A DNA stretch of 64,000 nucleotides. Origin: Escallonia rubra. Its lineage: Eukaryota; Streptophyta; Magnoliopsida; Escalloniales; Escalloniaceae. The notes under the pieces are model-generated. The model was given only the letters and a program-made list of their open reading frames with translations, was not told the origin of the DNA and searched no databases. The position numbers and the translations under genes were made by a program. This document shows positions 1-11,280 of the stretch, piece after piece; position 1 is the stretch's first letter, and the number at the start of each line of letters is the position of its first letter. Location of the stretch: positions 124,001 to 188,000 of the forward strand of contig JAVXUO010000926.1 in NCBI GenBank assembly GCA_033065855.1, given 5' to 3'.

Positions 1-1194
1 GCCACATACCTCGGTGACGGCACGGGCGCATCCTCCCAGCTAGGAGCCCGCACATATGGAGACGGCATTCGTGGCTCCTCCCTCATCGACGCACCACTCC
101 ATGGCACTGTGAACGCACCATCTGCTACCCGGATGGCCAGCTCCTTCCACAACTCCCGGCCAGGCACGACCGGTACTACCCCTTTCACTCTCAATGGCGT
201 GACCGTCTTATCCGGGTCCGGATCGTACGTCCTCACCGACGCATCATCAAATGAAAGTGGCACTCCCGTCTCACCACCTCCCGCAGCTTCGGCTTCATCT
301 ATTGGCGGGGGCGGCACCGGTTCCGTCGTCACATTTCGCGGTGGCCGCGCCGCGCTCGCTGCCCCACCTCGTGGTTTCACCCACATTTGCTGCTTCAACT
401 TTTTCAGAATGGGCACCGGCTCGGCGGGCGTGACCTTGCCCGTGGCTCTTGACCCCGACGACCCCCCTGCCGCCCCCCTACCGCCGCCGACTTCCTCCCA
501 GCTCCCGACCCCCCTGCCCCCGCCGACTTCCCCCCAGCTCCCGACCCACTTCCCCCGCCGATCTCCCTCCAGATCCCGACCCCTTCGGCGCCGACGAACC
601 CCCTCCTGCTCTCGACACCCTTTCTTCTCTCCTCCTTTCTCTTCCTCTTCCCCCCGCAGAAGCATCCCCCGACCCTCCTCTCCCGGCCGACCCCCTCGCG
701 AGGCCGAGCCCCCTCCCCTCTCCCCCCTTCTTCCCTCCCTTCTCTCTCTCTCCCGTGTTGGCCGACTCCCACGGAGTGGCCGAGCCCCCTCGATTGGCCG
801 ACCCCCCTCCCATTTCCCCTCTTTCTTCCCTCTTTCCCCCTTCCCCTCTTCTTTCCTTCTCTCCATCGCCGCCGACCCCTTGGCCCCGCCGACCCCCATC
901 CGCGGCCGACCCCTCGGCCACTTGCTTTCCCTCTCTCACCATCTCTTCTTTTTTCTCTCTCAATCTTTCTTTCCCAAATGTGGAATGTTTCTTTACAAAC
1001 CACCCTTCCCCCCTTTCCCTATTTATAGAAGTGGGCCACACAAAAAAACGTGCAGCATCCCGCGGGAATCAACACCTTCTCTGGGACACATCTTTTCAAA
1101 CTCCCTTCCTGTCGGGTAGACGGCTCATCCGGGATGCTACTTTGACGCGCTACGAGTGCTCCGGCACTACGACCCCCCATGCCGGGATGGGCTC

Positions 1195-1805
1195 TTAAGA
1201 TTATAGCCATCGCCGTCTCAATCAAGCGACGGGGCTCCGGCCCTCGCATCCGGGATGGGCTCTCAAGCTTATAGCCATCGCCGTCTCAATCAAGCGACGC
1301 AAAGCGACGGGGCTCCAGCCCTCGCATCCGGGATGGGCTCTCACGCTTATAGCCATCGCCGTCTCAATCAAGCGACGGGGCTCCGACCCTCGCATCCGGG
1401 ATGGGCTCACAACCTCATAGCCATCGCCGGCACAATCAACCAGGGGCTCCGGCCCTCGCATCCGGGATGGGCTCCCAAGCTTATAGCCATCGCCGTCTCA
1501 ATCAAGCGACAGGGCTCCGGCCCTCGCATCCGGGATGGGCTCTCACGCTTATAGCCATCCCCGTCTCAATCAAGCGACGGGGCTCCGGCCCTCGCATCCG
1601 GGATGGGCTCTCAAGCTTATAGCCATCGCCGTCTCAATCAAGCGACGGGGCTCCGGCCCTCGCATCCGGGATGGGCTCTCAAGCTTATAGCCATCGCCGT
1701 CTCAATCAAGCGACGCAAAGCGACGGGGGTCCAGCCCTCGCATCCGAGATGGGCTCACAACCTCATAGCCATCGCCGGCACAATCAACCGGGGGCTCCGG
1801 CCCAT
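1195..1805. repeat. Tandem array, about 68-bp unit, about 8 copies
   Basis: The landmark CATCCGGGATGGGCTC recurs near 1246, 1326, 1394, 1460, 1528, 1596, 1664 and 1743, giving spacings of 66-79 bp. Two subtypes alternate. One continues with AAGCTTATAGCCATCGCCGT and ends in CAATCAAGCGAC. The other continues with ACAACCTCATAGCC and ends in CAATCAACC. Some units carry an extra 10 bp that repeats AAGCGACG. The array lies inside the long LTR-type region and gives short overlapping open frames that are not genes. Confidence 0.9.
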
Positions 1806-2127
1806 GCAGCGGGCTCTCGCACTGAGCGACGACCATGCCCAGTACATCCAACACCGTTTATGCGTACGGCGCCCGCTCGGGTTGCCCCTCCGCGCACCCC
1901 GCACCAGGGAGCTTATGTTCACAACCTATCCGGACCGCACCCCAGGGCCCGCTAAAAGGCTCCAGCGGCACGACACGTCACACGCTCGGTAGTCGAACTT
2001 GCTCAACATCATTCCTCTGTGAAAACGCTCCGATCCTCGGTGAAAACGCTCCGATGCTCAAACATCATCATTGCTCGGTCAAAGCGCTCTGCCCCTCAAG
2101 CATTCAGACGACGATCGAAAGTACACT

Positions 2128-2440
2128 CCCCCCCGAGGGGTCGGCCACACCCTGAGGAAGGGGGTCGGCCACCCTCTTTAAAGAGGGGTCGGCCGCACCC
2201 CTGAGAAGGGGGTCGGCCACCCCCCTAGGAAGGGGGTCGGCCACCCCTTTTGCTAGGGAGTCGGCCAGCCACCTTGTAAGGGGGTCGGCCACCCCTTTGG
2301 TGAGGGGGTCGGCTACCCCTTTTGTGAGGGGGTCGGCCATCGCCTTGTGAGGGGGTCGGCCACCACCTTGTGAGGGGGTCGGCCACCCCTTTTGGTGAGG
2401 GGGTTGGCCACCCCCTGAGAAAGGGGTCGGCCTCCCTTGT
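2128..2440. repeat. Tandem array, about 20-30 bp unit with GGGGGTCGGCCACC core
   Basis: About eleven degenerate copies of GGGGTCGGCCACCCC followed by a variable T/G-rich linker. The unit differs from the 68-bp array upstream, but both end in GC-rich text with GGCC, so they may have expanded within the same LTR. No coding potential is credited. Confidence 0.85.
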
Positions 2441-2534
2441 CCTTGAGGGGGGGAGGGGACCTGCTTACCACTGCCATCACCTCACTCAACTCATTCAGCA
2501 ACGCTCACTCATCACTAGTAGTCGCGTGACGCCC

Positions 2535-2760
2535 ATTATCGCCGACACAATTAGCCGGGGGCTCCGGCCCTCGCCCGCACAATCAACCGAAGGCTCCGGC
2601 CTTCGCCAGCATAATCAATCGACGGGCTCCGGCCCTCGCAGACACAATCAACCGGAGGCTCCGGCCTTCACCAGCGCAATCAATCGACGGGCTCCGGCCC
2701 TCGCAGACACAATCAACCGGAGGCTCCGGCCTTCGCAACAGGTATGGGCTCACGACCCTA
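2535..2760. repeat. Tandem array, about 32-bp unit with GGCTCCGGCC core
   Basis: About six copies of CACAATCAACCGGAGGCTCC followed by GGCCTTCGC or GGCCCTCGC. The CACAATCAACC and GGCTCCGGCC words also occur in the 68-bp array at 1195-1805, so the two arrays share an ancestor or exchanged units. Confidence 0.85.
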
Positions 2761-3265
2761 AAGCCCTCGCTGGCACAATCACCCAACGGGCTTAAAGGGA
2801 CTTTATTCGCAATGCCCCAGCACGAGGACCATTCGCCACAGACTCTGGATGTCAAGTTACGAGCATGTGCATTCGTGTTACCATTGATCATCGACACTGC
2901 CAGGGCAATGAACCGCGAGTCACTCCAGGACGGGAGCAGGTCTTCGGAGGGCATCGCGTCCGGCACGCCTAGCAGTTGGCTGCAGGGGCAACCCTCACCG
3001 CTGCCAGGATCTCGACGCGTGTCTTGACGCACCTCGTGGGATTCAGTAAGGGCTTGGACTGGAGGCTGGGGCAACGGGCTACTCTGACCATGCTACCATA
3101 GTGTGGTCAGTCTCCTCAGACAGGCAGAGGGACGCTGCAAGGGTAGGGCGGCACGAACTCGAGGACCGACAATTCGACAGACGATCAAGACTGCGGGACC
3201 CTCTACGACGACGTGTCACTCCCAGAGGACGACACGTGTCGGCTGATGACACGCGCATATTTGTG

Positions 3266-3276
3266 CCTATATATAG
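3266..3276 (+). promoter_or_regulatory. Probable TATA box of the plus-strand LTR
   Basis: CCTATATATAG is followed after about 35 bp by pyrimidine-rich text (TTTCTCTCTCT), the usual arrangement at the U3/R junction of plant LTRs. The preceding DNA is the GC-rich repeat-laden U3-like region. Confidence 0.5.
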
Positions 3277-3640
3277 TGGATTCTGGAACTTATTCAAGGA
3301 CTTCTGCCTCATTTGACATTTTCACTTTCTCTCTCTAAAACCTATTCTCTCTGGATTTCTAGTGAGAGAAAGACATTTGGGCTTACGACTTCGAGCTCTC
3401 GACGTTGCACTCTTGACACAGACTGTCGACTGCTGGCCCTGTTCGTCGTCACCCTCGCGACACTGCCAGCCCTCGCGACCTGCCTGAGGAGCCTTGCTCT
3501 CAGCCCTTACGTCATCCCTGCTGTCTCCCACTTTGCCTACTTGGAAGCCAACACAGACTGCATCCCTTGTGGCACTTCGACGTGGCAAATGACCCTCTTT
3601 CGGCACCAACAGAACCGACATGCGACGTGCTTGCATCAAT

Positions 3641-4010
3641 TGATGCAATTGCATAATGCTAAACCAAAAAAGAACGTAGGTCTAGGTAACATAGAATTGC
3701 ACAGGGAGTAGCCTTTGGAAGGCTTGCTATCGCTAAAATTCGTAGTCGCTTAATTTTTTAGCGACAAACATGCAATGAAATATCTGCTGTTGTAAAGGCT
3801 TAGTCGCTTGATTTTTAATGACGTGCCACAAAGTATAAAATGTGTGCAAATTTTAAAGAATACGTAGCACACACGAATCAATAAGACCCTGTGGGTCTTC
3901 TATTCAAATATGCATTATAAAAGCTTAATCCCTTAAAGAGTTCGTGGCATATGTCAAATAAATAAGATCATGTGGGTCTAAAATGTGAATACGCATAGTC
4001 ATGGGGTGAA
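3641..4010. other. AT-rich junction between two retroelement fragments
   Basis: No gene. A short inverted motif (TAGTCGCTTAA / TTTTTAGCGAC) occurs at about 3750-3770. Two diverged direct copies of an approximately 85-bp stretch containing AATAAGA and GTGGGTCT lie at about 3862-3920 and 3948-4002. Confidence 0.4.
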
Positions 4011-5790
4011 TGCAAAATTCTTTTTAAAAAAGAAATAGTGCACCTTTCCTTGAATCTGCCCATTCTTCTCACGAACGAAGGTTAGGCGGCGCGACAGGGA
4101 GACAGTGGCGCGCTGGCGGCGCTGCTTGCCGTGACCACGACCGGCGTGATGTTGACGGTGGCGCCGTCCTTTTTGGTCGCGCTGGACATGCTTTGAACAA
4201 ATGACTGAAGGCAACCACCGATTCTATGTGTCTGGTCACGTGACGGTCACGATGTTTGGGTTGGCATCGGTAGCGGCAGTTGGGCTCCTATCTCGACGGT
4301 GGCAACCGATGGAGTTGGCGGGACAACGGTGCTCGATGGAATTGAATCTAGAGAGACCACACTGGCGCAGTGGTGCGTATGAGATGGGCTTTGTAACAGT
4401 GCCCATTGCAACGTCGAGGACGTCAATGGAAAAGGGCGATGGTGGCCCTTAGGGACGTCGGTGTTGCCAGTATTGGCGGCGACGACATTACTTGTCGCAG
4501 CTGCGACAATTTCGATTGACGCAGCTGCTGAGCTGTGGTGATGGCACATATTTGAATATGGCTACTGCGATTGTGGCGACGAGGTGACCATTGGGTAGAT
4601 CGTCGGTGTCGTTGTTGCCTCATCTTCTTCTTTTATTTCTTTGTTTTTTTTGGGTTATTATGATTGTAGCCCCAGGGCGAGGCGATGCAGGTCCTGTTTA
4701 CGGCCGCAGAGGCGGTATAGTGGTGTATGGCTCCTCGCCGGTTGTCGTATGGTTGTGGGATTACAAACGGGTCTGCTATTGACCTGACGTCGTTGACGTG
4801 GCCGTCATGGCATAGAGGTGTGATGTTGAGGTATGAGACGACGGAGTAGTGCCGTCACCGTTGGTTGACTGTGACAGGGTACGACGTAAGCGATTGCACC
4901 AATTGGCGCTGGCGCCATTTGGGCGGTGATGGCGTTGTCGTTTTTTCAATTTTTTGGGTTGTCGTCGTTGCTCCGGTAGCTTCATGGCTGTTGTGCGGCC
5001 AACTGTGGTGGCCATGGTTGTGGTGGAGAAGTTCATGTGGTAGTGACTATTGAAGGAACACGGTGGTGGGTGGCCTAATTATGCGCGCTGTCGGCGCATA
5101 GCCGGAGGACAGGCCGCTGTGGCGGTGATAGGTTTCTGACCCATGAGTGGTGGTGCTGCCGTGGCTTCTTCCTTTTGCTGGACTTTTTTCCGGAGGTGCC
5201 GTCGGTGGCTCGGCGACAGTTTGCTGGTTCTGAATTTTCTTCGAACAATACTTTTGTTTTTTGCGACTGTGACTACAATTCAATCTTGAGACCCGTGGCG
5301 ACAGTGGCTTTGTCAGTGGTTCCGACGCGTTGCCCTCAGCGGTTTGTCTATTAAAGTTTTTTTTGGCCAATTGTATAGGCTGGCGGGTCCCACGGATGGT
5401 GCCAATTTGTTGCTGCTAAAAATATACTCCGCATATGTTCCACAACCTTAGCCTGGACCGATGATCTGCAAGACAGAAAACGAGTGACCGTCGTGTGGGG
5501 TTCTTGGCGGAGAACTCTCCGATACTTAAGTCAGAGCGCAGTTAGGAAATAGTAACTTTGAAAAAGTAGGAAAAAAATGTGTCTTTGTGTGTGAAGTTGT
5601 CCTCATACCTGGGGGGGGGGGGGGGTAGACCCTTTTATATAGCTGTAGGAGAAGACTCCTAGTAGGACATATATGTTAGGATCGTGTTAGGGTCCTCGAG
5701 GATCACGTCACGATCTCTGAGGACTCCTTTAAAATCCTGATAAGATAATCATTAATCTTCCAGTTTGACTGGGATCGCCGGGTGTCCCCC
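4010..5790 (-). mobile_element. Minus-strand Ty3/gypsy-like LTR and leader fragment
   Basis: Read on the minus strand, about 5790 to 5413 looks like an LTR: a TATA box (5631-5642), then a leader, ending in GCAACA near 5413. It is followed by TTGGCACCATCCGTGGGA, the typical primer-binding/leader text of plant gypsy elements. Further along (about 5370 to 4010) are short basic, serine/threonine/proline-rich open frames of the kind found at the start of gypsy gag regions, broken by stops. No protease, RT or integrase is visible, so this is a truncated copy. It lies in opposite orientation to the LTR-type region at 1-3640. Confidence 0.6.
5631..5642 (-). promoter_or_regulatory. TATA box of the minus-strand LTR
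   Basis: The minus strand reads CTATATAAAAGG, preceded by ACAG and followed by a C-run (a run of G at about 5610-5625 on the plus strand). Its position relative to the LTR end near 5413 fits an LTR promoter. Confidence 0.5.
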
Positions 5791-5799
5791 AATTTTTGA

Positions 5800-6440
5800 G
5801 AGTTATATCAGGTGCTGCAATTTCAAAGTCCGATGTGCATATTGTAAATTTCGAGGTGCTGTTGTAATTGATCCTTACTCCACTGGTTACTTACCGAGTA
5901 TGTGAAGCTCATTCCTTTTTCATTTCAAGTTGGCAGTGCAAATAGAAACTTGTGAGTGATCGGTATACAATTACTGGGCACAACTAAATGGACTGTGGAA
6001 GAGCTTTGTTTCTTATTATGCTCTCTTATTCTATTTGCCTAGTCAATTGGATCAACCTGCACTTTATTACTTTTTGGTTTGTTGTTTCCTCCTTGATCAT
6101 AAATAATTTCACCCATGATAATTTACATCTCTTTATGTTGCATAGTATCATCATTTACCCTTTGATGGCTCCTTAAATCAGATACTTCTTTTTATCATCT
6201 GAGAACTTGTCCTGTTGCTAGGCATCACAGCCACGTCGGAAAAGAACAAGGGAAAGAGTGTCAAGAAATGAACTGCTGCTTTCCTGAGTGTACTATATGT
6301 GACCCAAATGTTGGGCAGATATTATCCATGTCTCTAAATATGTGCATCGATTATGTAGCAGCCTAAAGGGTGGTAGTTACACCGAAAGCTACTTGTCTTC
6401 TCTTTTAACTATAACAAATTTAATTGTTACTATTCATTTA
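5800..6440 (+). pseudogene. Possible exon remnants of a captured or decayed gene
   Basis: A short coding-like stretch around 5826-5912 reads ...VVIDPYSTGYLPS. It is followed by a possible GT donor (GTATGT at about 5899) and, after an AT-rich gap, by a possible acceptor (TTGCTAG near 6221). The next short stretch, rich in lysine, ends in TGA near 6271 and is followed by UTR-like text. The VDPYSTG-like word is seen in some ATP-grasp proteins, but the match is too short to assign a family. There is no start, and neighbouring sequence is TE-derived. Confidence 0.2.
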
Positions 6441-9385
6441 TATGAAATGTCGTCTTTCGTCTTTCTTTTTTGTGGAAAAGTGTAAATCTAAAGATGACTC
6501 TAGAGTTAATTTTTTAGCAACACGATCATCCATCTAATTTTCCAAATGCAGAAAAATTAAAGGAGAGGCTCCTTTTTTCGAAAATTGGCTGAAGTTGTAC
6601 CATGGATTCCCAGATGAGCAAATCATGCCAAAGCCTACTTGTTCAGCTCGACGCAATTTAGGCCAAGGCTTATTTGGAATAAAATTGAGCCAAGCCGAGC
6701 CCGAGAATGAATCTAAAGCTCGATTTGGTTTTGTTCAAGCTTGGCACAACAATACTTGGAAAATTTTTGGCTGCTGAATAGACCGTAGGATATAACGAGC
6801 ATTAATGGTTGCTATATACTTTTAGTAACCACTAAAAAAATGTTGTTTAGAATTGTCACTAAATGTGATAACATAGCGACTAGTGATTATCACTACGTGG
6901 AGAAGTACAACGAAAGATTATCCTACAACTTAAAACAAAATTGTAAATCTAAAGATGGTTCCAAAGTAAACACATGCAATGACTTTTTGATACGTACACT
7001 AGGAGTGTGACTCCTTATCTGCCCACACAAACGCTTCAATGATCCCACATATAAAGGACTTTGTTCTTCATGTCACTACTGTATTCAAAATTCAGGTCTG
7101 ATCGCGTGCTTTATCTCTGGTCCAATAGTTTTCGGTCATAAGAATTATGCGTCCAAAGGAAGTTGTGATTACTTTACAGGGGCTACATGCTAAACTCCGA
7201 TGGCATGGGTGGATCTTCATATGCCTCAAGGTGAGCAATGGCCACCCGAAATCTGATTTTGTACCTGAATAAGTCAATGAGTATTTATACACCCTACTAT
7301 GTCTTTTCACATTCTTGGTCACCATTAAAATGTACACATTATCTCGGTGGCATAGTTTAGTGACAAATAAACCAAAATATATCATAGAGCGTGAATGGAT
7401 GATTCCAAAAAAAAAAAAAAAAGATAGAGATCTGAAGTTTACAATTATAGAATTTGTGCCCCTTGTTTGTGAAATTTGTTTATGCACTGCGTTTCACTAA
7501 TCTAAGCTCTGCCATAATTCGACATAGTTCATATGTTTATCATGTTATGATGTATATTCGGCCATAAACGGCTATGCAAATGAGATGCTATTAGATTCAA
7601 TTACATAGAACATAATTTCTGTCTATCAGTTGTAAATATAAGCGTTCTGTTTTGATTTTGATAACCAAATTTGCTTGAGAAGTAGTAGAAAGAAGAAGCT
7701 AAAGAATTTCAAAAACAGAAACTCCAAAAAATATATAATTCCACAGAGTTTCCATGTGCGGATTCTGGGAAAATCCAAGATATCCATATAAGGCTACTGA
7801 ACAAAAAAATTATTGTTCTGCAAGCTACCAACAATGTAGCTATTAAGGGAAAATGGTTCATCCCCTTAACAAACCCACCCATGTACGAGTGAATCTTGGA
7901 AAGTGTACAGTAAAATCAGAAATGTGAAACACATTAATGGTCTTTGGTTCAATCAAAGAGCTCACTAAAGCGGAAAAAAGGAAGTGAAAGCACTTGTGCT
8001 TTAGGGGTTGTATATGTATATGGTCTTATTGTCACCCACCCTTAAATGGGTTAGTATAATACGTACATCACTGCAATATAGCTTCTCTTTTGTTCATAGT
8101 TATCTAGATTGTTGAAAGCAACCTCAGAGCTACTCAGCTCACTATTTCTACATATGTGGTCCTCATTATTATGCCAGTCTAAACATGACAGCCTCAGTTG
8201 AGCTAGGGCAGCAAAGAGAGAGAAAGAGCGGCATGTATATATGGAAGTGAAGTAGTGGTGTGCAAAGAGATGGATCTGGCTGTTTAACCACTTTGAAAAT
8301 ACTTTCGTGAGAGAGATGAGATGGGTAATAGTGTAATGGCAGAAGGTGATTGGCTAGGGTGGCTAGGGTTCTTAAAGGAGGTCCTGTGGGGTTATCAGTG
8401 GCAAGTACACCCACTAGCTACTCTTTCTTGACATCTTCCTTGACTCTGTGCGTGTGTGTGTGTTTTGTGTGTGAGAGAGCTTTTTGGCAACCATAGAAAA
8501 AGGCAAAACGATGTTCATGGGAGGGAACCCAACAACAACATTCTTCTCACATAGACTTTGGCATCTGAAATAGATAGAAAGATAGACATGTAGATAAAAT
8601 CAAGAGAGAGAGAGAAAGAGATGGGCGAGGGTTTCTCTTTTTGTTGAAAGCGACCCTGGACTGGAGTCACCGGGCCAGTCAAAAGGAGCATTTGCCTTCC
8701 AGCAGGCCTCTCATGTATTATCTCCTCGAGTGAAATAATTGTACTAACTCTACTCTAGGGTTTAGACATGGCCACGTGGTGTCTTTTTGAAGAAAAGATG
8801 TATATGTATATACATATTTGGTATGACTTGCCCTAACCCACATATCTTGCATAAAGGCTACTAATCATCACCCTTAAGAACAGAGTTTAATTCATCATCA
8901 TATCATACAAGTCCTATTTAGTACTTCTTCATACCACTACATGATTCACTTTGAATCAGATACTTAGTATGCTACCGGAGCGACTTAATTTGGGATGTGT
9001 GTGAGTGTGTGTGTATTTTAGAAACATAACTTAAATACATAATGCAAAAGAAGGTCTTTGCAATACACTCTCAACAAGGGTATGACTAACTCCCATTAGC
9101 CATGCTTGTGTCAGTATGATTAGAGATTGTTCTCCTACTAATTTTACTTCTCTCACTCTATATGTCTGGATTCTAGGGTGGTAGAAGAAAATGGAATCCA
9201 TGCAAGGCTGGGTGGTTCTGAGATGGTGGGGGTGTTTGGAGGGGGGGGGGCGTAACTTTCTTTGTCAATCCAAATCGCCTGCTACCTATCACGTGAAGTG
9301 GCACCATAAGAAGTGCTTCCTATCCAGTCACTTCCCACAATATCAAGGCTCAAAGCACGCATACACATGATCTCAGCCAGTAACT
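6441..9385. other. Intergenic AT-rich DNA upstream of the TCP gene
   Basis: No open frame with a recognisable domain. Simple-sequence patches occur (GT-rich at about 8450-8480 and 9000-9015, G11 near 9240). The proximal part (about 8000-9385) probably holds upstream regulatory sequence for the TCP gene, but I could not fix any specific element. Confidence 0.4.
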
Positions 9386-9390
9386 ACAAG

Positions 9391-9398
9391 TATATATG
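9391..9398 (+). promoter_or_regulatory. Candidate TATA box for the TCP gene
   Basis: TATATATG lies in an otherwise mixed sequence. It is followed by about 560 bp of pyrimidine-rich DNA with CT repeats, typical of a plant 5' leader, before the start codon at 9978. No transcript data are available, so both the promoter and a leader of this length are tentative. Confidence 0.3.
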
Positions 9399-9717
9399 AG
9401 GCAAAAAAAGAAAGGGGAAAAAAAAAGGCTCTTTGTCTACAATAAACTCCTCCTTGCTTGCATCTCAAACTCACTAGTAGCTATTCCTTCCTCACCATCA
9501 TCTCTCTCTCCGCATGCTTGTCTTTCTCAAAACTCCACTTCTTATATGAATGAGGTGAATCAACAGTCTCTCCCTCTCCCCCACCCTCTTTCTGTCTCTC
9601 TCTCACACACACAAACAGACACACACAATTCACAAAAACTACATAGATAGGCATTGCATTTAGGCTGTCGTTCTCAAGCTTTGGTACCTTATTAGCATGT
9701 GAAGGACATGAACAAAA

Positions 9718-9752
9718 AGCTCTCTCTCTCTCACTTTCTCTCTCTCTCGCTC
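9718..9752. repeat. CT-rich microsatellite in the presumed 5' leader of the TCP gene
   Basis: Runs of TCTCTCTC interrupted by ACTT and GCTCCC. CT stretches are common in plant leaders. Confidence 0.6.
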
Positions 9753-9923
9753 CCACAGTCACGCAGGGACACTTTGTATCATATGGTAAATGATCTGTCT
9801 TTATCATCTCCTGGTTGCTTCTTGCAGGGAGGGGTTGAATCATAAAGGATACAGAGAGGGTCGAGCACTTAGGTGGAGAAGGACATTGGAATCAATCTGT
9901 CTTTCTCAATCTCTACTACTATA

Positions 9924-9950
9924 GCTTTAAGGGCTTTAAGGGCTTTAAGG
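9924..9950 (+). repeat. Three copies of a 9-bp repeat just upstream of the TCP start
   Basis: GCTTTAAGG is repeated three times exactly in tandem, ending 27 bp before the ATG at 9978. It could affect translation or simply be a polymorphic minisatellite. Confidence 0.85.
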
Positions 9951-9977
9951 GTTGTACCTAGTGTACTGTACACATAG

Positions 9978-11280
9978 ATGTATCTTTCCAACAGCAATGG
10001 CAACTGCAACAATGTCTCTTACTCCAGTACTGGCCAAGATCTAGATAATAATGACAATATCAACCCAAATTATAATCCCACTTCCTCCTTCCACTTCCCT
10101 AGTTCCCCTTATATTCACTATGAAGAAGATGCCATTTTGCTTCAACACCTGCACGAAGTTTTACAATCTCAGTACCAATTACCCTTCACAACTGATCAAA
10201 GTACGGTTCACGATCAGCTTGCAATGACTCATACTGGAGGCTCTGGCAATAAAAAGTGCGGCGGTGCTGTGACGGTGACCATGACTGAGCAAATCCCCGC
10301 AAGAAAGATCAGATCTTCGAAGAAAGATCGCCACAGCAAGATTAAAACTGCTCACGGTTTGAGAGACCGAAGGATGAGACTGTCGCTTGATGTTGCGCAC
10401 AAGTTTTTTGGCTTGCAAGACATGTTGGGATTCGATAAGGCCAGTAGAACCGTCGAGTGGTTGCTTAAAAAGTCCAAAATTGCCATCAAGGACCTACAGA
10501 TGAGTTGGGGAAGTAGTAGTAATAATGTGAATGGTGCAAAGACTACTAGTGCATCTTCTACTTCTGACTGTGAAGTTTTATCGTCTGGATACGAAGAGCA
10601 GGCGAGCTTCAACACCAATAAGGCGAAGCTTTCTTCTTCGTGCACAAAGGAGAGGAAGAATCGTAAAAGTACAGCATTTCACCACCCTATAGCAAGGGAA
10701 TCAAGGGAAAAGGCGAGAGCAAGGGCAAGGGAAAGAACAAGAGAAAAGAGAAGGCAGGGCAGTGAATCGAACCTCGGCGTAGAAGCTATGAATCATTTGG
10801 GGTCTTGGAGTCCATTTGGAACTCGTCTAGAAGAATCGATTAGCCAAAGAGTTCATAATACGAATCCTAATTCGTTTGAGGTGGAAGAACCAACTTCTCG
10901 TGGTAATGATTCTTTGCTGAACGTTACAGGCAATCGTAGCTTATCTCCCATATTGTTCAATTATTACCAGAGTGCAGGAATTTCACATGATCAGGTAAGT
11001 TAGTTCCAAAGTACGTTTATTGATGTTATGACTCAACCTAAAGCATCATTGTCAATATGCTGTATATGTGTGGCATATGAAAGTATTTATCATGAGTTGA
11101 AACCAATGATACGCTACAGATATCCTTCGAAACACTTTATGGCATTTTTATATCCGATTTCAGAATACAGTTTCCGGCGTTTAGGAAAGGAGATTGTTGA
11201 CGATCCCATATTACTTTTTGCAGCATCAACTCATGAATGTTCAGTTTCATGGAAACCAATGGGAGGCTCGCGACAACTGA
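9978..11280 (+). CDS. CYC/TB1-type class II TCP transcription factor, two coding exons
   Basis: DNA-binding regulator of axillary-bud or floral-organ growth. Coding exons are 9978-10994 and 11224-11280, 357 residues. The TCP domain is at residues 115-173: a basic region ([18 protein letters not shown]), then a helix-loop-helix with [20 protein letters not shown] and TVEWLL. An ECE-like motif ([11 protein letters not shown]) is at 197-207 and an arginine-rich R domain at about 239-258. The TCP + ECE + R order defines CYC/TB1 proteins, and the [23 protein letters not shown] text resembles the CYC2/CYC3 side more than BRC1. Read through, exon 1 would end three codons after residue 339. Splicing at CAG|GTAAGT to TTTTTGCAG|CATC keeps frame and adds [18 protein letters not shown], matching the family's C-terminal FHGxxWE motif. 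Oddity: His replaces the common Arg in the VARxFF helix position. No neighbour is functionally linked. Clade assignment needs a tree. Confidence 0.93.

Larger units (their letters stand above)
1..3640 (+). mobile_element. Long LTR-type region of a Ty3/gypsy-like retrotransposon, plus strand
   Basis: GC-rich DNA very unlike the AT-rich remainder. It has the layout of a long U3 region packed with subrepeats (arrays at about 1195-1805, 2128-2440 and 2535-2760), then a TATA box at 3266-3276. A CT-rich transcript-start-like stretch follows at 3310-3360, then a short GC-rich segment. Near 3600 the text GGCACCAACAG resembles the start of a retrotransposon leader/primer-binding area, after which the element appears truncated. 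The first 1.1 kb is C-rich (440-930) with a second possible TATA box near 1018. Long open frames here contain only proline/serine/arginine-rich low-complexity sequence and no recognisable domain. The left boundary lies outside the window and no matching second LTR is seen. The class is inferred from layout, not from coding sequence. Confidence 0.5.

Noticed and set aside
109-1198. Overlapping open frames of 187-336 codons on both strands
   Set aside because: Low-complexity Pro/Ser/Arg or Gly/Arg text produced by C-rich DNA; no domain, and the region has LTR-like layout.
9924-9950. Interstitial telomere repeat
   Set aside because: The unit is GCTTTAAGG, not TTTAGGG, with only three copies.
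10179-10645. Minus-strand frames within the TCP exon
   Set aside because: Shadows of the TCP coding sequence.
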